Below are positions 54,601 to 64,000 of a DNA stretch of 64,000 nt, one piece after another; position 1 is the first letter of the stretch; every line of letters begins with the position of its first letter. The translations under genes were made by a program, and so were the position numbers. Source of the DNA: Mercenaria mercenaria (taxonomy: Eukaryota; Mollusca; Bivalvia; Venerida; Veneridae); contig NC_069366.1 in NCBI RefSeq assembly GCF_021730395.1, positions 64,485,001 through 64,549,000 on the forward strand, written 5' to 3'. The notes under the pieces are model-generated. The model was not told where the DNA came from. It did no database searches and was given only the letters and a program-made list of their open reading frames with translations.

Positions 54601-55749
54601 AGTGTCGGACTTACACAAAACGTAGCGTAGAGTTTAGCTGGAAAATTGTCCGTTTTTCGAGAATAACATTTTTTCGGGTCGAGGAATTTTGTTTAAATTT
54701 CAATCATAAATGCGAAAGTATATTTACTTGCGTTTGATAAACAAAAAATTGTATGTCACCGAATTCGTTTTTTCAGTACCACCGATTTTGTTTCCCCATC
54801 CCCGAGCTGAAATGCGACGTTATTTGGTGGTATTTTTAAAATTGCGCTAAAATTTCGGCCGATTTCGGAAAACTCGTACTATGGAAGATTTTGTCGACAT
54901 TCTATCGTAAAAATATACGTTCAACGAAAGCATATTCTGAAACATAAGAAATAACACATATACAGTAAATAGAATAATAGTAGAAAAAAATAGCCCCGGC
55001 TGGTTTTGAGTTGCGAACTTTTAGTTTTTACCTCAATTATAATGATTTTTATTAGCATTCGATTTTGATACGTAATTTTAATGGAATTACTTCTATAAAA
55101 AAACATCATCAAAAGTTTGTATTATCTTCATTATTGGTATTTAATGTGAACATGTGTTATAATGGACTCATGCATGTTACCGTTTCAAAAATTTCTAAAG
55201 GTCAAAGAGACCGTACATCCATGGACGATATCAATGTAAAATATTATAACTGTGCACCTTTGATGTCGGATTGTAGCTGTATGTAGGAAAGGTAAAGAAT
55301 TACCCACAAGTTAAAGTTTTACTGTTAACGGAGTTTGTCTACTTATTCTTTTTTAGTTTAAAGAAATACTCTATATTTTTCATCACTGATTTTCTGCTTG
55401 TAACTCGAGCTCGATTGCTGACTTGATATAATGTTTCTTCCTTTGCATATTAGAAAGAAAACTTAAAAGAGAAAATTATTAAACAGTACCGACTTTGTTG
55501 TATTCAAGATTTTGCAGGAGACATATCATGCTCACTGTGATGTCGAAATGCATATGCGCTCTTTAAAGTGTAACAGGCGGCAAGGTTTGATCGAAAAGCA
55601 ACACTCAACTATTCCGAGTTACAGTAGAAGATGTGTTTAAGTTCACAAATAATGTCGCAGAAAATCGCGATTGACACACAGTTAGAAATTGGCAGCTCAG
55701 CTGATATGTAATGGAAAAAACGTCATATCAAACAATCAACCAAACAAAA

Positions 55750-55970
55750 AATGATGGCGAATTGTGAGAGTGCGATGGTGAAGTGCTGCAGTACTGCTTC
55801 GCCATTGAACTGTTGTGCTTCACCATCTTACAGTAGCGCTTCGCGATCGATGTGTCACCACCGCACTGTCGCGCTTCACCATTTTAGTGTCACCGATGCA
55901 CTGTCGTGCTTCGCCATCGATCTGTCGAGCTTTGCAATCGCACTGTCGCACTTCACCCTCTTTTTTCTTT
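55750..55970 (+). repeat. 21-bp minisatellite in the left half of the foldback element
   Basis: Degenerate units of the form GCACTGTCGCGCTTCACCATC, about 9-10 of them. The inverted counterpart lies at 56260-56480. GC-rich against an AT-rich background. Confidence 0.75.
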
Positions 55971-56259
55971 TTATATACCTTATTTGCGTTGTACTGTTCA
56001 AGAATAGTCTCCGTCAGTCTATTGTTTTCATGAGGTTTAAAAAATAAATATCAGCCTGTAGGGTGTAATTCAAACGAATACCACCCGACAGAATGTTATT
56101 TCTAAACAATATTATATTCAAAATTAACCTCTCAGCTAGAAAATGAATAATAAAACATGTAATTGTTATTAATTGTTTTGTAAGAAATATTTTTAATCAG
56201 CTCTTATTGCAAGCCATGGAACGTTAAAAATATTTGTTGTCAGGTTAACATCATAAAAA

Positions 56260-56480
56260 AGACACTTGCGACAGTGCGTTGGCGAAACGCGACAGTACAA
56301 TATGGTAAACCGCAACACTAGGATGGTGATACTACGATGGTGAATCGCGGACCGCGACACTACGATGGTGAAGCACAACAGTTGATTCCGAAGAGTAGTT
56401 CAACAGACTGTCACCTTCGTACTGTCGTTGTTTTCGCCACCGTACTGTCGCAATTAGCCATCATACCATCGTACCTTCGG
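56260..56480 (-). repeat. 21-bp minisatellite in the right half of the foldback element
   Basis: Units of the inverse form GATGGTGAAGCGCGACAGTGC, more degenerate than the left array. Confidence 0.7.
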
Positions 56481-57844
56481 GCTTCCCATTTACATGGAGT
56501 AGCCGCTGGCCCTAACGGAACACCGTAAATCCCACGATTAAATCGAATTCTTATAAAGTGGAAAATCATTTTTTCTTCATATGATGCGCTTTCTGACAGG
56601 AGTAATTTAATCATAATCACACATTAAACTCGAATGCTAACTAAGTTAGTTATAATAAATTATAAAAAAAACGAAAGTTCACAGCTCATAACTAGCCGGG
56701 ATTTCGTTTTTCTATTATAATTCGAATTGTTACTTTCTTATATTTCAGTATATATATGCAGACATTAAACGAAATTATGTCGACAATAAACTCCATAGTA
56801 CAAATTTTCCGAAATCGTCCGAAACTATCGGCGTAACTTAAAAATACCACCAAATAACTTCGCGTTTACTTCATTTTTATATATAATTCGATTTACTGTA
56901 TATGTGATGGGTTATTTTATATATATATTTCAGTATATGCCTTCATTGAACGTATATTTTTACGATAAAGTTTCGAAAACTGGTTCCAAACTTTCCGAAA
57001 TCGTCCGAAACTTTAGCGTATTACCACCAAATAACGTCGCATTTCAGCTCGGGGGTGGGGAAATAAAATCGATGGTACTGAAAAAATGAATTCGGTGACA
57101 TACAACTTTTTGTTAATCAAACGCAAGTAAATATACTTACGCATTTATGATTGAAATTTAAACAAAATTCCTCGACCCGAAAAAATGTTATTCTCGAAAA
57201 ACGGACAATTTTCCAGCTAAACTCTACGTTACATATATACCAATCAACGCTGGGTCCAACTACAGGGATGCACGGTCTGACGGAGCCTGGCAATGTATAG
57301 CAGTACAGTGTTCAATACGGATGAAATAAACGGGCAAAACGAAAAAAAAGACATCTTATCAATAAAGTTTATGAGACGCAAGTATATTTTATTTTCAGCC
57401 CTGTTATAGCTGAGTGCTTTTCTTTCCTCTTTTGTGGTATCAGGCGGAATAGAACGTATACTTATGATAGGTAGCATCGAAATCTCTCCGGTGCTGAACT
57501 GCTTTGAACTATTTCAAGAAGTATTTAAATGTGAATCTCTTGTTGCTCTGCTTTCTTCAACGGCACCAGATACATTCCTACGTTGATCGTTGAGGTTCTT
57601 TTTTTATGTATACCGGTATTTACTGGAACTTTTCTAAAGTTCAAATATGTGTGATAGGGATTCATCTTGTGGGGACTACGTTCAGTAGCACTGTCCTGAA
57701 CTTTCGAACTTGGTATGAATAAGGAGAGAGAAGTACTAACCAATTTAGGCTCCAGGTGTTCTTTTGCCATTGACCGCCCTTTTTGCCATTGTTTGCGGTG
57801 TCCCCCTTGTTTTTGTTTTGTCTATTTATTTATATTCTTTCATT

Positions 57845-58570
57845 AATTCACTGCAGAAAGATTTCATTTTAGAGAGGTGTTCCGTTTGGATCTTTGTTAT
57901 TGTTTTATGTGGGACTTGATCCATCAAACGGGGCTGGTCTATTTTGATCTTCGGTGGCTTGTTCCATTGAACGCGGCTGCTCAATTTTTATCTATATTAT
58001 TGTATTCAGTGGGGGAGGGAGCTTATTCCATTGAACGCGGCTGTTCCCATTGGATCTATTTATTGTTTTAGATGGTGGGGCTCGGCTAATTCCATTTGGA
58101 TCTTTGTTATTGCTTTAGGGGGCTAGTTCAACTGAAAAAGGCTGTTCCATGTGAATCTATATTATTTTATTGTTTTAGTGGAGGCTTGGTCCATTGAACA
58201 CAGATGTTCTATTTTGATTTTTGTTATTGTTTCAGGGTGACTTGATCCATTGAACGCGGCTGGCCATTTGGATCTTTGTTATTGCTGTACGAGGCTTGTT
58301 CCAATGAACATGGCTGTCCATTTGGATGCTTGTATTGTTTAAGGCATCTTGTTCCATTGAATAGGGCTGTTCCAGTTGAATCTTTGTTGTTATTGTTTCA
58401 TTAAACGCGGCATTCCAGTGTTACTGTTTTAAGTGGATTGATCCATTGGACGTGTTTGCTCCATCTGGACTTTTTTGTTAGAATTTTTAGGGGGTTTGAT
58501 TCATTGAATCTTGCTGGCAATTTGGATCTATGTTATTGCATTAGGGGACGTGGCAGTTCCATTTGGACCC
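57845..58570. repeat. Minisatellite of about 55-65 bp units
   Basis: About 11-12 units of CCATTGAACGCGGCTGTTCC and ATTTGGATCTTTGTTATTG with a variable G-rich joint. Confidence 0.82.
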
Positions 58571-59615
58571 TTTTATATTTTTTTTTACTTGAATTTGTAA
58601 AATATGAATTTAAGTAAAGGCGAGTTACAATTTTTGATATTCTAAAAAGGTTTCGACCTGATTAAAAAGTTTTGGTAATGTGATAAACATCTGAAGGCGT
58701 GTAACTAGCCAGAAAGAACGGTATTTTGTAGTAAACATTCACCGTTTATGTGACGCAGTCAATGCTCGTTTATTGTATAAATGATTGATCTGTTATTGTT
58801 TTGATGATATAAATCAATGCGTTTACATTTAACCATAATATTTATTTATAAGTGATTGAAATTTATTGTTTAAATCATAAACTATTGAAATAAATAAATC
58901 ATGCGCATAAATACCAATGTTAAATTCTATATGTTTAAATTGGGGTGATCAAGAATAATCCGGACCTTTAGTATTACTAGAAATACGAGAAAAGACACTT
59001 GAAAAAGTTTTCATGACTAAAATAAACAAAATATTCTCCATTTATGTGCAAAATGTCGAAAGTGTACACCAAATATTATTAGTGTTTTCGTAGTTCGGAA
59101 GCACAGTGCAACGTCATTATGAATTTGCAACATCTTTTCTCGACTTTAATAAATGACAGAATCAAATTTATGATATACCTTTGTATAAAAAATATACATT
59201 AAAATTACTTAAATACCATTGAACATCTAAGTGATACATATGTGCCAATAACATGCTACTGACATTCCTAACAGGACGTCAGCGGAATGTTTACCATAAA
59301 AAAAGGGTCAATAAACGGCTGGGGTGAGCAATTAAGTCATAATGACACAGTTCCACAATGGCAGGAGGGCCATTATTGCACCAGATTTGTCATTACGGCC
59401 AGAAAGCACATTGCGAACGCACATTAACCTCTTATTTTGAATCAGTATCAGACACTGGCGATGATTTAACGTGTCACGGAATACAGGGACACTACTGGAC
59501 CACTGACCTTTTTATCATTTTTTTAAATGTTGACCATCTTATAATTCGTATTTTCCAGCTGACTCACTCCATACGTCGTTTTTTATGTGTGCTGTTGTTA
59601 TTATGATTATACATC

Positions 59616-59969
59616 TCATAATCTGCTATTATAATTCCACTCAAAGGCTGCTCTTTTCTCATATATGGCGTCCACAAAATTGATCCACTCATTTGTTAAG
59701 TCATTGTTGGTGTATTGACTAGCTTTAAAGCAAAAAGCAACAGTGTGGTATTGTGACCTTAAATTTCTAAATTCTTGGTAAACGATGTGTAAATATTTCG
59801 CTTTTTTATTTCTAAAGGAACAGATGACTTCGAAATTTCTTATGTGCACGCCTAACAGTGACAGAAATTCAGTGAATAATGCTGTCGGTGGTTTTACCAG
59901 CATAATTCGCCAAGTAGGTGACCCGTTATTTAAGCAGCAAATACGTAATAGTGCATCACCGCAATTCAC
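59616..59969 (-). other. Unrecognised 117-codon protein-like frame at the 5' side of a LINE
   Basis: The minus-strand frame reads MNCGDALLRICCLNNGSPTW, VKPPTALFTEFLSLLGVHIR, and ends NEWINFVDAIYEKRAAFEWN. Its composition looks protein-like, but I do not recognise it. It could be the end of another mobile-element protein into which the plus-strand LINE at 59.98 kb inserted, or a chance frame. Confidence 0.3.
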
Positions 59970-59979
59970 TGATTATCCC

Positions 59980-62450
59980 CGGTAAATGACAAAGAATGGT
60001 TTGATAGTGAATGTATGCATGCAAAACGAAGATATATGGAGGCACAGCGTATATTTAAAAAATGTAAAACTGTGGAAAGTAGAAACCATTTTTCTACATT
60101 GAAATTTAATATAAAAAACTTGTAAAGAAAAAACGAAAACTATTGATATGAAACAGCTATCGAATATGGAAAAACTAAAAACATCAAGACCTAAAGAATT
60201 TTGGAAATATTTTAAAACGAAATCAAAACAGTCAGATAATGGAATTACACTTGAGTCTTTTTTTTTAAACATTTTTCAGAATTAAGCAAAGATGTTTTTA
60301 AAAGTGAAACATTTCGCAGAGAGCTATGATTTCAATGAAAATACTTTTGATGAAGCATTGCTTGCTAAATTGTCCTATCTCAATAGAAGACGTTCTAGAT
60401 GCAGTAAAGTCGTTGAAAAGAGACAATTTCTGTGGGAATGACTGTTTATTTAATGAATATTTTATAGAATCAATTGACATTTTGGTTGGACATTTATGCG
60501 ATATTTTAATGGTATACTTAGAAGCGGTTTTTTCCCTGAAACTTGGACCGAGGGTGTAATTGTACCTTTACATAAAAAGGTGATAAGGGTAATGTAAAAA
60601 ATATAGGAGGATAACTCTTGTAAGTTGCATGTCGAAATTATTCACAACTATTTTAAATAAAAGAATTACTAATTTTTGTGAGCAATATAATACTATATCG
60701 GACGCGCAATATGGCTTCAGGAAAGGAAGATCAACTGTTGGTGCTAGTTTTATTTTGTTAAATCTTGTACAGAAATACCTAAGTAATAATAAAAGGCTCT
60801 ATTGCTGTTTCTTTAAATCTGAAAATGGCCTACGACGGTATTGACAGAAACGCATTGCGGTTAAAATTATTTAAACTTGGAATAGACGGTAAAATATTAA
60901 GAGTTATAAAAGATTTGTACGAAAAGGTTAAATCTTGTGGGCGATCGTGTAATTGTTATTCTGATATTTTTGAATATTCAGTAGGATTGCGTCAAGGGGA
61001 GGTAATTTCGCCAATACTATTTTCTTTGTTTATTGAAGACTTGGAATTGTTTCTCCAAAATGATATAAACTCTGGGCTAACTGTTGACGATATTATAATC
61101 ATTTTACTTTTATTTGCAGACGATATGTTTATTCTTGGTAAGTCTCCAGAGGAATTAAATGCATCTCTTGCGTTGTTGAACGGTTACTGCAAAAATGGAA
61201 TTTAGAAGTTAACATGCAAAAGACTAAAGTAGTTGTTTTTCAAAAACGTGGTGGTTTATTTCAAAATGAAGAGGTTACATATGATGGTAATATACTACAG
61301 GTTGTTAATGATTTTAATTATCTCGGTACGGTTTTCAACTATACTAGCAGTTTTGTATTAAATCAGCAACAATTAGCGGGTAAAGCATTAAAAGCATTAA
61401 ATGTTCTATTAATAAATTGTAAAAAATATCAAATGAAACCAAAGGTACTATGTCAGTTATTTGACTCATTCGTAGGATCTATACTAAATTATTTGTCCGA
61501 AATATGGGGATTTGGTAAATCTAAGGAAATTGAGAGAATTCACCTTAAATTTTTTAAGAAAATACTAAATGTAAAATTAAATACAGCAAATGTTACAGTA
61601 TATGGAGAATCAGGCCGATATCCACTGTATATACAAAGGTATATTCGTATAGTGAAATATTGGTTCAAAATTATAAAAACAGATAATATTATTCTGAAAA
61701 CTATATACAATATGTCTCATAAACATTGTATAAATGGAAAGAAAAATTGGGTGTATAGTTTAAAAAAATTGTTATGTGACTATGGATTTAACTATGTGTT
61801 TGAAAACCCAACGTCTATTAGCGAAACATAAAATTTAAATATTTTTAAACAAAGGTTATTTGAATGTTTTGCTCCAGAATGGTATAGTAAGTCGTCGAAC
61901 ACTGTGTTGGAATTGTATGATAATGTTAAGGTGACATTTGGGTATGAAAGCTATCTTGATGTTTTACCTTCTGATCTTAGATTTTATTTATCTAGATTTC
62001 GTGTTTCATTACATTCATTAAGAGTTCAAACTGGACGATATGGTGTTAATAGAATACCAAGAAATGAACGTTTATGTATTTTTTGTAATTTAAATGATAT
62101 AGATGATAAATTTCACTTTTTCTGTAAATGTCCATGTTTAGCTGATCTTAGAATAAAATATATTGAATCTTATTTTTATAACAGACCAAATATGTATAAA
62201 CTTACTGAATTGCTAAAGTGCACTGATAAAAATAAACTCCTCAAATTATGTAAATTGATCAAATTGTCTTTAAATCGAAGAATTTCACTTTTGCAACGGT
62301 AATTATTGTCATCCTCTAATAATTAGTGTATACTAGTATGTGTTTTAGTATATTTGTTTTGTAACTTTTGAATATCGTGACCTATTGAATTTGTGTTTTG
62401 TTATGTATGTTATCTAACGATGTACATGTTCTACAAATTGATAGAGAATA
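59980..62450 (+). mobile_element. LINE with RT and C-terminal domain, 5' truncated, several frameshifts and stops
   Basis: Order of parts: linker EWFDSECMHAKRRYMEA (about 60000), PRPKEFWKYF-like motif (about 60190), RT fingers DVLDAVKSLKRDNFCGND (about 60390), LSKLFTTILNKRI and AQYGFRKGRSTVGA (about 60630-60750), motif A with KMAYDGIDRNAL (about 60830), GLRQGEVISPILFSLF (motif B, about 60990), LLFADDMFILGKS (about 61110), NMQKTKVVVFQKRGG (about 61215), FNYLGTVFN, then the C-terminal RFRVSLHSLRVQTGRYG and LCIFCNLNDIDDKFHFFCKC to a stop at about 62302. At least four frame breaks are seen. At motif A the aspartate position reads Asn in the most likely frame (LNLKMAYD), which would itself abolish catalysis. 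The endonuclease domain is absent. Confidence 0.85.
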
Positions 62451-62559
62451 TGTTATGTTCTGTTCTGTTCTTATGTTGAATACATCAACAGTTCATATGA
62501 GATTGGTTGGAAACCACTAAATGTTAGACTCTGGGGTTCAGTATTCAGACAGTACTTTA

Positions 62560-63330
62560 GAGTTATGAATATGTGAAATTCAAGAAGGAACAAAGTTATA
62601 TTTTCATGGTCAAAAATGAAAATATTAGGAATAGTTATTTTACAATGAAAAACTGTCTTCAGAATATTGACTGTGTTCATTTGTTGAATCATGTTGGTGG
62701 AAACTACAAACCTGTAATCAACCTCATTGAAGAAAAAATGTTTTATGTTGAAAAGTTGAAATAGAAAGCATTGTTAGATAGAAATACTTCTATAAGAGGA
62801 AATGGCGGTAATAAGCTGAGAACGTATAGAATTTTCATGTCAGATTTTTGTTCAGAGAAATATTTAAAATCCAACATGCCTGTTGATTATCGATCAGCTT
62901 TTACAAAATTTAGATGTGTAGCACCATTACGAGTGGAGACCGGTAGATATGAAAACTTAAAATTAAGGAGAAGATGCTGTTTTAATTGTCAGGATGTTTT
63001 AGAAGATGAGAAACATGTATTATATAACTGCCCTTTGTACAATGAATAAAGAACTGAATTGAGTTCTGCAATAAATCGTATGCAAATGTTAACTATGAAA
63101 ATGTGTCAGATGATGAAAAACTACTTGCAGCATTTAAACATGATAGGAATGCATATATTGCTGCCAAAACCTGCTATAAAATATTATCCGAACGTAGGAA
63201 ATTTTTATATTCTAGGTCATCAATGTACTTTTTGTATATATATTCTGAATTCTCAGTCGCTGTTTTATGTGACAAATGTAATAAAGTTACTTCTAGAATA
63301 GTACATTTGAACGCATCTTGTATATGAATA
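62560..63330 (+). mobile_element. Second LINE 3' fragment of a different family
   Basis: Frames encode NKLRTYRIFMSDFCSEKYLK, FRCVAPLRVETGRYENL, CCFNCQDVLEDEKHVLYNC and then YIAAKTCYKILSERRKFLYS, interrupted by stops and one frame change. The arrangement is the C-terminus of a non-LTR retroelement protein common in molluscs, by recollection. It lies directly downstream of the previous LINE in the same orientation. Confidence 0.65.
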
Positions 63331-64000
63331 AGGCTTCTTACCATTTTAGCAAAATTGTGTACAGTAATTAGTATTTTTAGGCAAGAGTGTTTTATTTAAA
63401 AAAACATAGAAACATTTTTAGATTCATTGATGTGATTTTATAGTATAGTATTGTCTTAGTGATGATAAGGTTTTTTTTATGGTATAGTATTGTCTTAGTG
63501 TACAAACTGCCATATGTATAGTCTCAGATAAGTCACTTAGGATTGGTCACATGCAAGTTCTTATGATATTTGTAAATTGTACTGTACATTTAATGTGAAC
63601 GAGACTTTAATAAAATATTTGAATTTTTATTGAATTTTTATGACATAACAGTTAATAAGAGTCCACGTGATATTGTTATAATCGATATAATAATTTTTAA
63701 ACAGTGATTTTCTCTTGAATGAAATCATTGTTTGTTGTTCAGATGACAGGTGTAACTCCTTAACATTTGAACTGAAAACAATGACATTATTCGACGAAAC
63801 ATCTAATAGTTTCATTAGTATTGTATAATTACACGCAGTGAGGTGCTGACTGTACTATGACATATGGCCACTTATTAATTGTATTGTTTGACACTTCACT
63901 ACTTGTCACAGTTGCAAGATGCGACTTTTAATATGTGCAGTTATACATGTTGAGCAGGTGTGATTTATGTGGTAACTGGACGACAACAGCATAAATAATC

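Larger units (their letters stand above)
54619..57230. mobile_element. Foldback-like element with about 0.5-kb inverted arms and internal minisatellites
   Basis: The left arm from ACGTAGCGTAGAGTTTAGC is mirrored by the right arm ending GCTAAACTCTACGT, with matching blocks (e.g. AAAACGGACAATTTTCC, CGACCCGAAAAAATG, CACCAAATAACGTCGC) to at least about 55100 on the left and about 56600 on the right. The right arm contains an extra internal duplication of about 190 bp (56745-57045). Inner parts hold a 21-bp minisatellite. No transposase frame is seen. Confidence 0.75.

Noticed and set aside
55751-56047. 98-codon Cys/Ser/His-rich frame (and an overlapping one)
   Set aside because: Translation of the 21-bp minisatellite of the foldback element; periodic and in several frames at once.
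1-64000. CRISPR array, operon or prokaryotic system
   Set aside because: Tandem arrays here lack the constant-repeat/unique-spacer pattern, genes have GT-AG introns, and no bacterial gene arrangement is seen.
1-64000. LTR retroelement or other virus-like element
   Set aside because: I saw no paired long terminal repeats, primer site, or recognisable capsid, integrase or envelope coding in the window; all reverse transcriptase sequence is of non-LTR type.

Overview
The window is eukaryotic nuclear DNA: AT-rich, intron-rich, low in coding density and crowded with repeats. I infer a bivalve mollusc, probably a heterodont clam. The inference rests on the CRAL-TRIO paralogues, on a roughly 235-bp palindromic element and several 100-200-bp repeat families that I remember as typical of clam genomes, and on SINEs and LINEs of molluscan style. 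No species call is possible without a search.

The left 35 kb holds a cluster of three paralogous genes for cytosolic CRAL-TRIO (SEC14-like) lipid-transfer proteins of the alpha-tocopherol-transfer-protein / CRALBP / clavesin type. Gene Z (+) contributes only its last coding exon (152-294). Gene A (-) runs from ATG at 13,023 to the stop at 1,796. Gene B (+) runs from ATG at 15,289 to the stop at 34,912. A and B each have eight coding exons with identical lengths (16, 150, 160, 62, 209, 111, 124, 143 nt) and identical intron phases, and each encodes exactly 324 residues. They are head-to-head across 2.3 kb; Z and A are tail-to-tail across 1.5 kb. This is a local inverted-duplication cluster.

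Gene A carries partial exon duplications. The last 72 nt of exon 5, including its splice donor, are present in four tandem copies that stay in frame. The last 94 nt of exon 7 with its donor are present twice, the outer copy decayed. Both duplications add 5' splice sites to the same gene.

The introns contain a CR1-like LINE (gene B intron 5), LINE 3' fragments, tRNA-derived SINEs, TA-flanked MITEs, a long palindromic MITE that ends about 14 nt from the exon 6 acceptor of gene A, and many minisatellites.

From 34.9 to 64 kb I find no complete host gene. This part holds two coding-frame-like minisatellites (36.7-37.66 kb and 38.6-39.2 kb), more palindromic MITEs, one member of a 1.5-kb inverted repeat pair (the partner is in gene B intron 2), a 258-bp MITE with 21-bp terminal repeats, a tandem duplication of an unidentified promoter plus short first-exon candidate (49.7 and 52.6 kb), a 2.6-kb foldback-like element with long inverted arms containing a 21-bp minisatellite (54.6-57.2 kb), a 57.8-58.6 kb minisatellite, and a decayed LINE plus a second LINE 3' fragment (59.98-63.33 kb). 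I saw no rRNA gene, CRISPR array, operon or LTR element.
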